The notes under the pieces were generated by a model. It ran no database searches, had not been told where the DNA came from, and worked only from the letters and a program-made list of their open reading frames with translations. Position numbers and translations under genes: made by a program. 28,448 nucleotides of DNA from a virus. Shown here in pieces: positions 20,284 through 28,424 of the stretch (position 1 is the stretch's first letter; every line of letters starts with the position of its first letter). The DNA lies in the IMG/VR virus record IMGVR_UViG_3300034983_000041, positions 1 through 28,448 of that record. The stretch is one strand, 5' to 3'.

Positions 20284-21920
20284 TGGAAAAATCAAAAGCA
20301 TTACAAAATAAATTACAGGCTGCAATAAATAGCCAAAAGCTAAGAATGAATGAAGCTACTGACTACGTGAATTTTCTTAAAGGCAAACAGTATCCTAAGA
20401 CTCCTAAAAAAGATGAGGCAACGTTTAACATCTGTCATTCAACTGTTCAGGCAATACTTAATTCGGTACTCCGGGGTAATTCTTTTATCTATGTAGACCC
20501 GGACTCGGGAAGTCCTGAAGCTGTAAACCATTACCAGTTGGTAGAAAAAGTTATAAATTACTGGTGGAAAAAACTTAAAGTAAAATACCAGTTAGAACTT
20601 TCTACAATTGATTATGCAGCTTTAGGTCTCGGAGTATCTTACACCGACTGGGACTTTCAGACAGACGAAGAAGGCAGGATTGTAAAAGACAGTCCCTTTG
20701 TGCTTCATATCCCTTATGAGGACTTCTTGATTGATCCCGAGGCAAGAATTGAGGAGATCTACGAAGCAAAGTATATGATAAGAAAATTCATAAAGTCCAC
20801 TAAAGAACTTAAGAAAGACTCAAGGTACAAACATACGAAGAACATAAAGGGAGATGTTAAGCTGTCAAATGATATCTACAAAAGCACTGATGATTCAATT
20901 GAAAGAAGCACTTTATATCAAATTTGGGTACTTGATGAGGAGAGTAGCTATGTAATGCGTCAGGACTCGGAAGATATCCTAAGGGAGGTAGAAAATAAGT
21001 TTGGTCGTGAGTATCCCTTTACCTTACTTCAGAACTACAAAATGCCTGGTGAACTCTTTCCATTCGGGGAAGTAAAGATACTGTACGAGCCGCAAAAGAT
21101 TTTAAATCGTATCTTCACCCTTATCCTTACCCATGCCAAAAGAGTTTCAACAAGGCAATATACTGCAAATGACATGATAAAAATTGAGGAGACAAGAAAG
21201 TTAAAGGACGCACAGGACGGGGAAGTTTTACGTATTGAGGGAAACTCAAAGGCGAATGATGTCATATCTCCTATTCAGGACGCTCCACTGTCTGGAGATG
21301 TCTACAGGGCTTATGAGCTTATAAATAGTGCAATAGTCCAGCTTACATCAATTTCCGAATACAGGAGAGCAATTATGCCTCAGCAGCAGAGAAAAGCGAC
21401 TGAAGCCAGTTTCATCGAGCAGGGAACAGAACTTTCCGTATCCGCTAAAGGAGAAGATGTAGCCGAACATTGTGAGGAGATTGCAAGGAAACTATTTAAA
21501 CTGCTTACCAATGAGAACAACATAAACATGCAGCAGATTACATATAAAGATGAAAAGACTGGCAAGTGGCTCTCGTCCGAGTACAATAACGAGTCGTTTC
21601 CTGGAGAGTATTCTTTCAGGTGGGAATCCGGGGTACAGGGTCCAATAAATGCCAGTACAAGGCAACAAAAAGCGCTGGCCTTACTTGATACACTCGCAAA
21701 TATTACAAGACTTAACCCGCAGGTTACCCAGAGAATTAACTGGACTGAACTCTTGAGGTCAACCTTAACAAGCTTTGAGATAAAGAACTTAGAAGAGATT
21801 TTAACTCCTGAGGAAATACCGCAAGAGATGGAGAATATGGAAGGTCAGCCTATGGAACAGGGTCAGGTATCTCCTGAGATGGTAGCAAATATTGCAAGTA
21901 AGCTCAGAGGAGGTTATTAA
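20283..21920 (+). CDS. Portal protein, 545 aa
   Basis: Size, position and segments fit a podovirus-type portal: NEATDYVNFLKGKQYPKT and EATFNICHSTVQAILNSVLR near the N-terminus, a charged wing with PFVLHIPYEDFLIDPEARIE, a long clip/stem region (REYPFTLLQNYKMPGELFPF and VSTRQYTANDMI) and the C-terminal helices with PQQQRKATEASFIEQGTELS. Residues 505-545 are Glu/Gln/Met-rich. It forms the dodecameric DNA entry ring. The stop overlaps the next gene (TAATG). Confidence 0.8.
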   Translation: MEKSKALQNKLQAAINSQKLRMNEATDYVNFLKGKQYPKTPKKDEATFNICHSTVQAILNSVLRGNSFIYVDPDSGSPEAVNHYQLVEKVINYWWKKLKVKYQLELSTIDYAALGLGVSYTDWDFQTDEEGRIVKDSPFVLHIPYEDFLIDPEARIEEIYEAKYMIRKFIKSTKELKKDSRYKHTKNIKGDVKLSNDIYKSTDDSIERSTLYQIWVLDEESSYVMRQDSEDILREVENKFGREYPFTLLQNYKMPGELFPFGEVKILYEPQKILNRIFTLILTHAKRVSTRQYTANDMIKIEETRKLKDAQDGEVLRIEGNSKANDVISPIQDAPLSGDVYRAYELINSAIVQLTSISEYRRAIMPQQQRKATEASFIEQGTELSVSAKGEDVAEHCEEIARKLFKLLTNENNINMQQITYKDEKTGKWLSSEYNNESFPGEYSFRWESGVQGPINASTRQQKALALLDTLANITRLNPQVTQRINWTELLRSTLTSFEIKNLEEILTPEEIPQEMENMEGQPMEQGQVSPEMVANIASKLRGGY

Positions 21921-22096
21921 TGCCGGCTGAAATGGAACGTGCATTAAGAGCACGGGCTAATAAACATAAGAATTGGTCGCAAAAAAGGAAAGATAAGTAT
22001 GTTTATGGGACCATGCTCAAGTCAGGTGCATGGAAGCCATCGAGATGGGCAGAGAAAGCTTGGGATAACTACAGAAAGAAAAAGAAAAAGAAATAA
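21920..22096 (+). CDS. Small basic protein after the portal gene, 58 aa
   Basis: ATG shares a base with the portal stop and has AGAGGAGG upstream. The product is rich in Lys, Arg and Trp, ends in a run of Lys (KKKKKK), and has a YVYGTMLKSGAWKPS core. Small basic ORFs of this kind after portal genes are common in phages. A terminator follows at 22122. Function unknown; DNA contact is plausible from charge. Confidence 0.6.
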   Translation: MPAEMERALRARANKHKNWSQKRKDKYVYGTMLKSGAWKPSRWAEKAWDNYRKKKKKK

Positions 22097-22121
22097 CAGC
22101 GACTGAATCGCTTTTACATAT

Positions 22122-22151
22122 ACCCACTTGAGATATCAGGTGGGTTTTTTT
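22122..22151 (+). terminator. Intrinsic terminator after the portal module
   Basis: ACCCACTTGA (22122-22131) pairs with TCAGGTGGGT (22136-22145) over 10 bp with one wobble, 4-nt loop GATA, then six further T to 22151. It lies inside the late operon. Confidence 0.85.
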
Positions 22152-22181
22152 ATGAAAACAAATTAACCCGGGAGGTTAAAG

Positions 22182-22886
22182 ATGGACGAGTTAGATACTC
22201 AATTAGCAGAAGATTTAAAAGCACAAAAAGATGGCCAGGAGCCAGAAGCAGGGCAAGAACCTGCAAAACAAACAGAGCCAACAGAACCAATAGAGGAGAC
22301 AAAGCCACCAGAACCTAAGACATTTGATGAGAACTATGTCAGGGGACTTAGGGCTGAGAATGCACGCTACAGAAGGCAACTAAGGGAAACTGAAGCCTCA
22401 ATACCAAATATAGTTCAAAGCGAGATTCAGAGAGTTCTTTATCCACAGGGTCAGCAAGGACAGGGTTATCCTCAGGCAGGACAACCGCAGGAGTATTACG
22501 ATCCGAGAGTAGACGACATGCTGCTGGCAAAAAAAATGGGTGAAATTAAGGCAGATCCTTATTTCGGCGAGTTATTTGCAGAAGTAGACGAGGAAGGCAG
22601 AACCTTCGAAGAAAGAGTTCTTGAAACAGCAGTAGAGAAGCAATGGCCAATAGCAGAGCTTGATGCTCTGGTATTTAAGATGGAAAAAGAAAAACTATTC
22701 GGACGGGTAAAACAAAAAGGAATTGATGAGGCATATAAAAGCATGTCCACTAAGGCGCAAGGCTCGGCAGAAAAAAACGTATCTTCAGGTAAGAGCGTTG
22801 AAGAAGGCGAAGTTGAAACTATTGATGACGCAGTTAAAAAAGCAATGAAAGAACACGGAGTCACAAGTTTATCAGAACTCAGGTAG
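22182..22886 (+). CDS. Scaffolding protein, 234 aa
   Basis: Position directly before the capsid gene and composition identify it: a very acidic, Pro-rich N-terminus (EPEAGQEPAKQTEPTEPIEE), a coiled segment (ENYVRGLRAENARYRRQLRE), a Gln/Gly/Tyr-rich hinge (QGQQGQGYPQAGQPQEYY) and a helical C-terminal half. Scaffolds have low sequence conservation, so evidence is mostly context. Ribosome site GGGAGG is strong. It would guide procapsid assembly and be removed later. Confidence 0.75.
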   Translation: MDELDTQLAEDLKAQKDGQEPEAGQEPAKQTEPTEPIEETKPPEPKTFDENYVRGLRAENARYRRQLRETEASIPNIVQSEIQRVLYPQGQQGQGYPQAGQPQEYYDPRVDDMLLAKKMGEIKADPYFGELFAEVDEEGRTFEERVLETAVEKQWPIAELDALVFKMEKEKLFGRVKQKGIDEAYKSMSTKAQGSAEKNVSSGKSVEEGEVETIDDAVKKAMKEHGVTSLSELR

Positions 22887-22912
22887 TTTGGCTGTAGAGC
22901 AGCAAAGATAAA

Positions 22913-22969
22913 ATCCTCCGAGTAAATTCAAAAGTAAAAGATAAAACTTACACAAATTAATAGGAGGAT
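22913..22969 (+). promoter_or_regulatory. Possible ribosome-site sequestering stem before the capsid gene
   Basis: ATCCTCC (22913-22919) is an exact complement of GGAGGAT (22963-22969), the ribosome site of the major capsid gene. Pairing would mask translation start. A small hairpin, GCTG with CAGC (22891-22904), lies just upstream. C-rich anti-ribosome-site sequence is unusual in this AT-rich DNA, but chance is not excluded. Confidence 0.4.
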
Positions 22970-22972
22970 AAA

Positions 22973-23896
22973 ATGGCACTTACATATTCAAACATAACCG
23001 CTTCAACTCTAAAACACTATGAGAAAAAACTCTATGATAATGTATTTCGCGCATATCCTTTGCTCGAGAGAATGCTATCAAAAGGGCAGGTAAAAGAGTT
23101 TGAAAGCGGAGAAAAAATCTTCATACCAATAGAATATGGAGAGAACTCAAACATTGGATGGATAAAAAAGAATGGAACTATTCCGCTTAATGAAGATGAG
23201 ATAATAACCGCTGCTGAAGATGACTGGAGAATACTTGCAGGGTCAGTAAAATTTAATGACCTTGACAATGTTCTTAATCGTGGAGAAGCACAAATTGTTG
23301 ACCTCATGAAAACTAAAATTAAGAACTTGGAAAAGGGCATGAAGAAAAATCTGGCAACCTGTCTTCATACAGCACAAACAGGAGACGCCATGAACGGACT
23401 TCCTGATATTGTCTCTACTTCTACAACCCTGCACGGTATAGCAGTAGCTGACTTTGCAGGCTGGATTGCAAGTTATGCAAATAACACTGCTGAACCTCTG
23501 GCAATAATTGACATGACTACAGCCTATAACACCTGTTCTGACGGAGCTGACCATGTTGACCTTATTGACAGTTCCCAGACACTGTTTGAAAAGTACGAAT
23601 CCCTTGTCGCACCACAACTTAGATTTTCTGATTCAAAAACAGCAGACGCAGGATTTGAAAACCTGAAATTTAAGGGTGCAATACTGGTACTTGATAAACT
23701 TTGTACATCAGACAGGCAGTATTATCTAAATACCGATTACCTGTATCTTGCATGTGTAAAGGATAGAAAGTTCCATGCATTTCCAGCAGTACCAGCAACT
23801 AATCAGATAGAAGAAGCTGTAAAGGTTGTATTTTACGGAAACCTGATGACTTCAAACAGAAGGATGCAGGGTATGCTTGACGGAAGAACAGCATAA
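22973..23896 (+). CDS. Major capsid protein (HK97-fold type), 307 aa
   Basis: The N-terminal arm and E-loop region (VFRAYPLLERMLSKGQVKEF then IPIEYGENSNIG), the axial/periphery region (KNLEKGMKKNLATCLHTAQT; GLPDIVSTSTTLHG) and the final SDRQYYLNTDYLYLACVKDR and RRMQGMLDG match podovirus/HK97-like capsid proteins in order and length. The strong TAGGAGG site, downstream of the scaffold, fits high expression. It forms the head shell with the scaffold and portal. Confidence 0.85.
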   Translation: MALTYSNITASTLKHYEKKLYDNVFRAYPLLERMLSKGQVKEFESGEKIFIPIEYGENSNIGWIKKNGTIPLNEDEIITAAEDDWRILAGSVKFNDLDNVLNRGEAQIVDLMKTKIKNLEKGMKKNLATCLHTAQTGDAMNGLPDIVSTSTTLHGIAVADFAGWIASYANNTAEPLAIIDMTTAYNTCSDGADHVDLIDSSQTLFEKYESLVAPQLRFSDSKTADAGFENLKFKGAILVLDKLCTSDRQYYLNTDYLYLACVKDRKFHAFPAVPATNQIEEAVKVVFYGNLMTSNRRMQGMLDGRTA

Positions 23897-23911
23897 GAAT
23901 AATAAAACTTT

Positions 23912-23937
23912 GAGAGGGTAGGGAAACCTACCTTCTC
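23912..23937 (+). terminator. Hairpin after the capsid gene, possible partial terminator
   Basis: GAGAGGGTAGG (23912-23922) pairs with CCTACCTTCTC (23927-23937), an 11-bp stem closed by a GAAA tetraloop. Only a weak T-tract (TTATTT) follows, so it may attenuate transcription or protect the capsid mRNA 3' end. Confidence 0.55.
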
Positions 23938-23954
23938 TTATTTAGGAGGTTAAA

Positions 23955-24434
23955 ATGGCAGAATATGGAATTAAACAAATGTGGCCGGATGAAGTAACAG
24001 ACTATTCCGCTACAGCCAAGAATGGTATAGGAGTATTACGTTTTGAGGGTGATAAAGTATACAGGTATATTAAAACTCATAGCGACCTGACAGGGGACGC
24101 ACTGGCAGTAAGAAATGTTGTAAGCCTTATTACAGAAGCTACGGCTAATACACCTGATTGGATAGTTACCAATAAGTCGGCCGGTGTTGTTACTGGCGCT
24201 GGGGTGGCTGTATCTGTAATACCTGAAAGTTATTATGGTTGGATCCAGGTAGGCGGAATTGCTAACGTAGTAGGAGACGGTTCTGTTGCTTTTGGCGAGG
24301 CAGTTGTGCCTAATGGTGATGGAACTGTTGACACTATGGCAGCAGGTGAAGAGCATGAAGTAATTGGTTTCGCAGTAACAGACGATGTTGCTACTACTTA
24401 TTATGTTGATATTAAACTTAAAGGTTTAATCTAA
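23955..24434 (+). CDS. Putative head decoration protein, 159 aa
   Basis: Beta-rich, Gly/Ala/Val-rich sequence with a YYGWIQVGGIANVVGDGSVA segment followed by EEHEVIGFAVTDD, as in decoration or stabilising proteins encoded just after the capsid gene. The N-terminal 30 residues are more polar. Ribosome site AGGAGG is strong. A terminator follows. No specific family is asserted. Confidence 0.6.
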   Translation: MAEYGIKQMWPDEVTDYSATAKNGIGVLRFEGDKVYRYIKTHSDLTGDALAVRNVVSLITEATANTPDWIVTNKSAGVVTGAGVAVSVIPESYYGWIQVGGIANVVGDGSVAFGEAVVPNGDGTVDTMAAGEEHEVIGFAVTDDVATTYYVDIKLKGLI

Positions 24435-24441
24435 AAAATAC

Positions 24442-24472
24442 GGCAGGTGAAATTCCTGCCATTTTATTTTTT
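24442..24472 (+). terminator. Intrinsic terminator after the decoration gene
   Basis: GGCAGG (24442-24447) with CCTGCC (24455-24460), 7-nt loop, then ATTTTATTTTTT. The third hairpin-plus-T structure inside the late operon. Confidence 0.75.
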
Positions 24473-24495
24473 AAAAATGAATAAAGGAGAGGAGT

Positions 24496-24753
24496 ATGGC
24501 AGCAGATCAGACATATGCAGTTATAAAAGATATTTCCATAGGCGACTTAAAGATGGTCATAGGAACTTATGCCAATGCAAGCGGTAGCACTGGCGGAGCT
24601 ATAGCAACAGGACTAAATGAAGTGTTTAGCTTCAATTCCAACTGCATGACTTCACAGGCTACAACAGTAAACAAGTGCGTGATTTCAGGCGGTACAGTTA
24701 CCATGACAGTAGTTGATGATGAGGACGGCCAATGGAAAGCAATAGGAGTATAA
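24496..24753 (+). CDS. Small structural protein, first copy of a tandem pair, 85 aa
   Basis: Beta-rich (TGGAIATGLNEVFSF, VISGGTVTMTVV, GQWKAIGV) and aligned over nearly its whole length with the next gene: about 50 of 79 positions identical by eye. No obvious Cys or metal site shared. Located among head genes, so likely a minor virion or spike-base component. GGAGAGG precedes the ATG. Confidence 0.6.
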   Translation: MAADQTYAVIKDISIGDLKMVIGTYANASGSTGGAIATGLNEVFSFNSNCMTSQATTVNKCVISGGTVTMTVVDDEDGQWKAIGV

Positions 24754-24772
24754 AATTTTAAGGAGGTAAAAA

Positions 24773-25024
24773 ATGGCATTCACATATGCAATAAAAAAAG
24801 ACACTGTAATAGGAGACCTGAGGGCAGTTTATGGTACTTATGAAAGTGCTGACAGTAGTACAGGCGGAGCAATAGTTACTGGACTTAACGAGGTTCTGTA
24901 CTTCAATACTGACTGCGAGGCTTCACAGGCAGGCACAGTAAATCTCGTGGCAATTTCTGGGGGTACTGTAACTATAACTACGGTAGCAAATGAAACTGGC
25001 AAATGGGAAGCGATAGGAGTGTGA
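24773..25024 (+). CDS. Small structural protein, second copy of a tandem pair, 83 aa
   Basis: Paralog of the preceding gene: the shared core STGGAI-TGLNEV and the ending ISGGTVTITT...GKWEAIGV are collinear with it. Ribosome site AAGGAGG. The pair probably arose by tandem duplication. Role as above, not further resolved. Confidence 0.6.
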   Translation: MAFTYAIKKDTVIGDLRAVYGTYESADSSTGGAIVTGLNEVLYFNTDCEASQAGTVNLVAISGGTVTITTVANETGKWEAIGV

Positions 25025-25028
25025 CAAA

Positions 25029-25304
25029 ATGGCACAGGGAAAATCAACAGTAATTGCCGCTTCTGCCGCCATAAGTGCTAAAGCTGGTCGAGTACTTGGA
25101 GTAGGTATAACGGCTGGTGCTGACGCTGCTTCGGTTAAGATTATGGACGGTGGGGCTTCAGGAACACAAAAAACAGCAACACTTAACGCAGCTATAGGGG
25201 TAAGCCAGTACCAGTCATTTCCTAATGGTATCCAGTGTTCAACATCAATCTATGCAACCATAACAGGTACGACACCAGAGGTTATGGTTATATATGAGGA
25301 TTAA
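25029..25304 (+). CDS. Small Gly/Ala-rich virion protein, 91 aa
   Basis: Beta-sandwich-like, Gly/Ala/Ser-rich (GRVLGVGITAGADAASVKIM and ASGTQKTATLNAAIGVSQYQ), ending with ATITGTTPEVMVIYED. It is common for such short proteins to sit between capsid and spike genes, acting as head or spike accessories. No sequence signature gives a function. Confidence 0.55.
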   Translation: MAQGKSTVIAASAAISAKAGRVLGVGITAGADAASVKIMDGGASGTQKTATLNAAIGVSQYQSFPNGIQCSTSIYATITGTTPEVMVIYED

Positions 25305-25314
25305 GGTGATATAA

Positions 25315-25659
25315 ATGGCAAGTCAATATGAAGATGATGGAAAAAATGTAATGTTAGACGCTCTTGGAGACGTGGCGGTTTATGCAAGCCTGCATATAGT
25401 AAACGGTACAGAAGTAAGCGGTGGTACGCCTGCTTATGCAAGAAAGGCTATAACCTACGCAGCAGCTTCGGGAGGTTCGATGGCAGCAAATGGAACACTT
25501 CCCGTATTTGACGTACCAGCCTGCACAGTTGCTTTTGTAGGGCTTTATTCTGCTTCAACAGGTGGAACAAAATATGCAACTATTGAAGTAACAAACGAAG
25601 TATTTGCAGCTCAAGGAACTTATACGGTTTCAGCAGGTACACTTGATTTGAATGGTTAA
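25315..25659 (+). CDS. Small fibre- or baseplate-associated protein, 114 aa
   Basis: The pattern VYASLHIVNGTEVSGGTPAY, ARKAITYAAASGGS, TVAFVGLYSASTGGT and TYTVSAGTLDLNG resembles a family of phage proteins encoded next to fibre genes. Ribosome site AAGGTGAT. Exact role unknown. Confidence 0.55.
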   Translation: MASQYEDDGKNVMLDALGDVAVYASLHIVNGTEVSGGTPAYARKAITYAAASGGSMAANGTLPVFDVPACTVAFVGLYSASTGGTKYATIEVTNEVFAAQGTYTVSAGTLDLNG

Positions 25660-25668
25660 GGAGCATAA

Positions 25669-27519
25669 ATGGCAATAGTTAAAGGCACAAATTGCGGTTT
25701 TGTTACCGAAGCTCCATCCGCTGACCCAGCAGGTTCGGCTGGCGGTTGTGATGCATGGCGTGACGCCCAGAAAGATACTACTCCAGCAGGAGTAAGTGTA
25801 GTAACTGAAATAGGTGTATGGATAGATAATGCTACACAAGAAGCCAACATGGAGTTTGGTATTTATACCCACGATGCAGTAAATGACGAACCTGATGACT
25901 TAATTGCAAAAGGTAACATAGCAAAAGGTACTGATGCAGGTTGGAAAAAGGCAACAGGACTTTCAATACCAGTTGACCCTGAAACTATTTACTGGATAGC
26001 TTTTCAACTGGACGATACTGCTACTGGGACAAACTTTAATAGGGATGATGACGCTGGGGAAAGATTATTCTGCCATAACGGAGGTCAGACGGAACTTCCA
26101 TCAAATTGGGGGACTACGTCCAATAAACTCAATAGACGTGGTGCTATATATGCAGTAGTAGAAAGTGGTGGAGAAGAACATTCTGGTTCATTTGCATTAT
26201 CAGGTGGTGGTGTAGTTTCGGCTACGGGCAAAAAGGGTGGTATTAGTTCTATTTCTTTATCTGGAAGTGGGGTACTTTCAGCTACAAGCAGTAAAGGAGC
26301 TTTAAGTTCAACAAAATGGTCTGGGCTTGGTATGGATATGTTTACTGTATGGGACGATGAGGATATGGATACTGAACTTGATATACTTTCAGCTAATGGA
26401 TTTGAATATCTAAGATTAGACCTACCAGACTGGGACGATGATGAATGGTTAGCAGAATCTAAAGAAGGAGTTATAGCAGCTGTTGGCAAGGGATTTAAAG
26501 TTATATGGGGAGTATCAGCTTTTTCTGCTGGAACACTGACAACATCAAATTGGAGTGATTTTTCCGATGCTGTTTTAGCTGCTGCATTGTGGGCGCAAAA
26601 TAATGGGGTATATGAATTTCAAATTGGAAATGAAGTAAATAATGCTATTGATGGCATTACGATATTAGATTCAGATATACCTGGGCTTATGAGGACTATT
26701 GCTACTTCTGCACAAGCTATTTTTACCAATGGAAACATTAGTTATTCAATTGGTCCGTGGGAATTAAATAATGTATGGGATGGGGAATCCCGTGGTGATA
26801 TAGATATAATTGCCATGAATGTATATAGGGGAACTCCTGAAAGTACTGATTGGGAAGATGATATAGATTTACTAATAAGTAATTGGGGATTAGAACACTG
26901 CTATATCACAGAATTTAATCTTAACCCTACATCTATAGCTACTTATTCAGCAGATACAGACGTGCAGGCTCAAGCTACATCTGAAATGATTGAATACTTT
27001 AAGACTGCTGGCATAACAAGGGCACATTATTTCTACTGGAAAGCCGATGCAATGGGAGTAAGAAATGCTGATGGCTCATATAAAGAAAAAATATGGAATA
27101 TACTTCTTACTTCTGGTGCGCCTTTCATTAGTGGTAATGGGAATCTTTCAGTTACTGGAATAAAAGGTGCATTAGGAATACCTGCATTAAGTGATAATGG
27201 AATCCTTACATTTACAGGTAGTAAACAGGGCTTTGGTTCATTTTTATTATCCGATACTGGAAGCCAAGAGTTTTTGGGTAGTAAAGGCGGAATTGGAGTT
27301 TTTATCCTTTCAGATAGTGGGGAATTGGTTTTTACTGGTTTAAAAGGTGCTATAGATAGTTTCTTACTATCAGGCGGTGGTAATTTATTATTTATCGGTA
27401 ATAGAGAAAGATTTGGTGCTTTTATTCTATCTGGAGGTGGCAATCAGACCTTTACAGGTTACAGGGTAGAAATAAGAAAAATTTTAAGGTTAGGCTATCA
27501 CAGGAGTTTAAGATTGTGA
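25669..27519 (+). CDS. Spike-like protein: glycosidase (clan GH-A type) inserted in a 20-residue repeat array
   Basis: Residues 1-170 form a beta-rich domain with ETIYWIAF. From 175 a repeat of 20 residues with core LSG-x-G-x-L-x-x-TG-x-KG begins: units at 175-194 and 195-214, then a third stops after TKWSGLG (221). A TIM-barrel glycosidase follows at about 222-484, with QIGNE (Glu322, acid/base) and YITEFN (Glu415, nucleophile), as in clan GH-A. The array resumes at 485 and runs through six more units to about 600. It is probably the receptor-binding or depolymerising spike. Which glycan it attacks is unknown. RBS AAGGAG. Confidence 0.7.
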   Translation: MAIVKGTNCGFVTEAPSADPAGSAGGCDAWRDAQKDTTPAGVSVVTEIGVWIDNATQEANMEFGIYTHDAVNDEPDDLIAKGNIAKGTDAGWKKATGLSIPVDPETIYWIAFQLDDTATGTNFNRDDDAGERLFCHNGGQTELPSNWGTTSNKLNRRGAIYAVVESGGEEHSGSFALSGGGVVSATGKKGGISSISLSGSGVLSATSSKGALSSTKWSGLGMDMFTVWDDEDMDTELDILSANGFEYLRLDLPDWDDDEWLAESKEGVIAAVGKGFKVIWGVSAFSAGTLTTSNWSDFSDAVLAAALWAQNNGVYEFQIGNEVNNAIDGITILDSDIPGLMRTIATSAQAIFTNGNISYSIGPWELNNVWDGESRGDIDIIAMNVYRGTPESTDWEDDIDLLISNWGLEHCYITEFNLNPTSIATYSADTDVQAQATSEMIEYFKTAGITRAHYFYWKADAMGVRNADGSYKEKIWNILLTSGAPFISGNGNLSVTGIKGALGIPALSDNGILTFTGSKQGFGSFLLSDTGSQEFLGSKGGIGVFILSDSGELVFTGLKGAIDSFLLSGGGNLLFIGNRERFGAFILSGGGNQTFTGYRVEIRKILRLGYHRSLRL

Positions 27520-27527
27520 GGTAAGTT

Positions 27528-28403
27528 ATGGCATACGATACTTATGTAAATATAAAAACAGAGGTAATGAGTAAGATAGGAATATTTGACAGTGATGTTG
27601 AAGACGTAGTAAAACAGGCTCTAAATGACGTCCTGCAGGAAATTTGCCAGTCTCATAACTTCTCGTGGCTTTATGGCAGTACGTCTTTTATAACGACAGT
27701 TCCGTATGAAACAGGAACTATTACCGCAACCGAAGGAAGTGCGGTAGTAACAGGTTACGGTACTATCTTTACAGAAGCAATGGTGGGAAGAAAACTAACC
27801 TGCGAGGATGCTACTTACACGATATCCGCTTATGTATCCGGGACCGAACTCACTCTTTCAACAAACTATGCTGGTACTGGTGGAAGTGGACTTTCTTACA
27901 GGATATATCAGGACGAATACAGCCTTGCCGCAGATGTCGAGGATATCCTGTCAGTATGGCAGGAAAACAGTCCGGGCAAACTTGTAAAAGTCGGTATTGA
28001 AGTCATGGACTATTACTATCCGCAGAGAAGTGCGTTTGGTTATCCCGTAGCATATTCAATCGTGGGATATGACAGCACGGGTTATATTAAAATTGCACTC
28101 TACCCAATTCCAAGTCAGGCAAGAAATATTTACTATCGCTACAAAAAAAGAGTAACTGAAATGTCTGCTGATGACTCTACTCCGATTGTTCCTTTAAGGT
28201 ACAGGTGGGTACTTGCAAAAGGCGCACTTTATATTGTGGCAAAATATTTAGATATGCCTGACATCGGGGGAGACTTCGAGCGTGAATACAGGCAGGGGAT
28301 AGCGGAAATAATTTCAGCGGATAGAAAGATAGACGAAAGAATAGTAAAAGGTTCAGGAGCAGAACAGGAAGAAGCGGAACTCGTAATTTTAGATTTTCCT
28401 TAA
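27528..28403 (+). CDS. Head-to-tail adaptor protein (SU10-adaptor-like), 291 aa
   Basis: The N-terminal helices (DTYVNIKTEVMSKIGIFDSD, VVKQALNDVLQEICQSHNFS) and C-terminal helices (RYRWVLAKGALYIVAKYLDM, DFEREYRQGIAEIISADRKI) form the adaptor core, interrupted by a beta domain (GTITATEGSAVVTGYGTIFT...VGRKLTCED) typical of SU10-type podovirus adaptors. It would sit under the portal. Ribosome site GAGGTAAG. Confidence 0.7.
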   Translation: MAYDTYVNIKTEVMSKIGIFDSDVEDVVKQALNDVLQEICQSHNFSWLYGSTSFITTVPYETGTITATEGSAVVTGYGTIFTEAMVGRKLTCEDATYTISAYVSGTELTLSTNYAGTGGSGLSYRIYQDEYSLAADVEDILSVWQENSPGKLVKVGIEVMDYYYPQRSAFGYPVAYSIVGYDSTGYIKIALYPIPSQARNIYYRYKKRVTEMSADDSTPIVPLRYRWVLAKGALYIVAKYLDMPDIGGDFEREYRQGIAEIISADRKIDERIVKGSGAEQEEAELVILDFP

Positions 28404-28424
28404 GTATAAGAAAAGGGGTGATTA

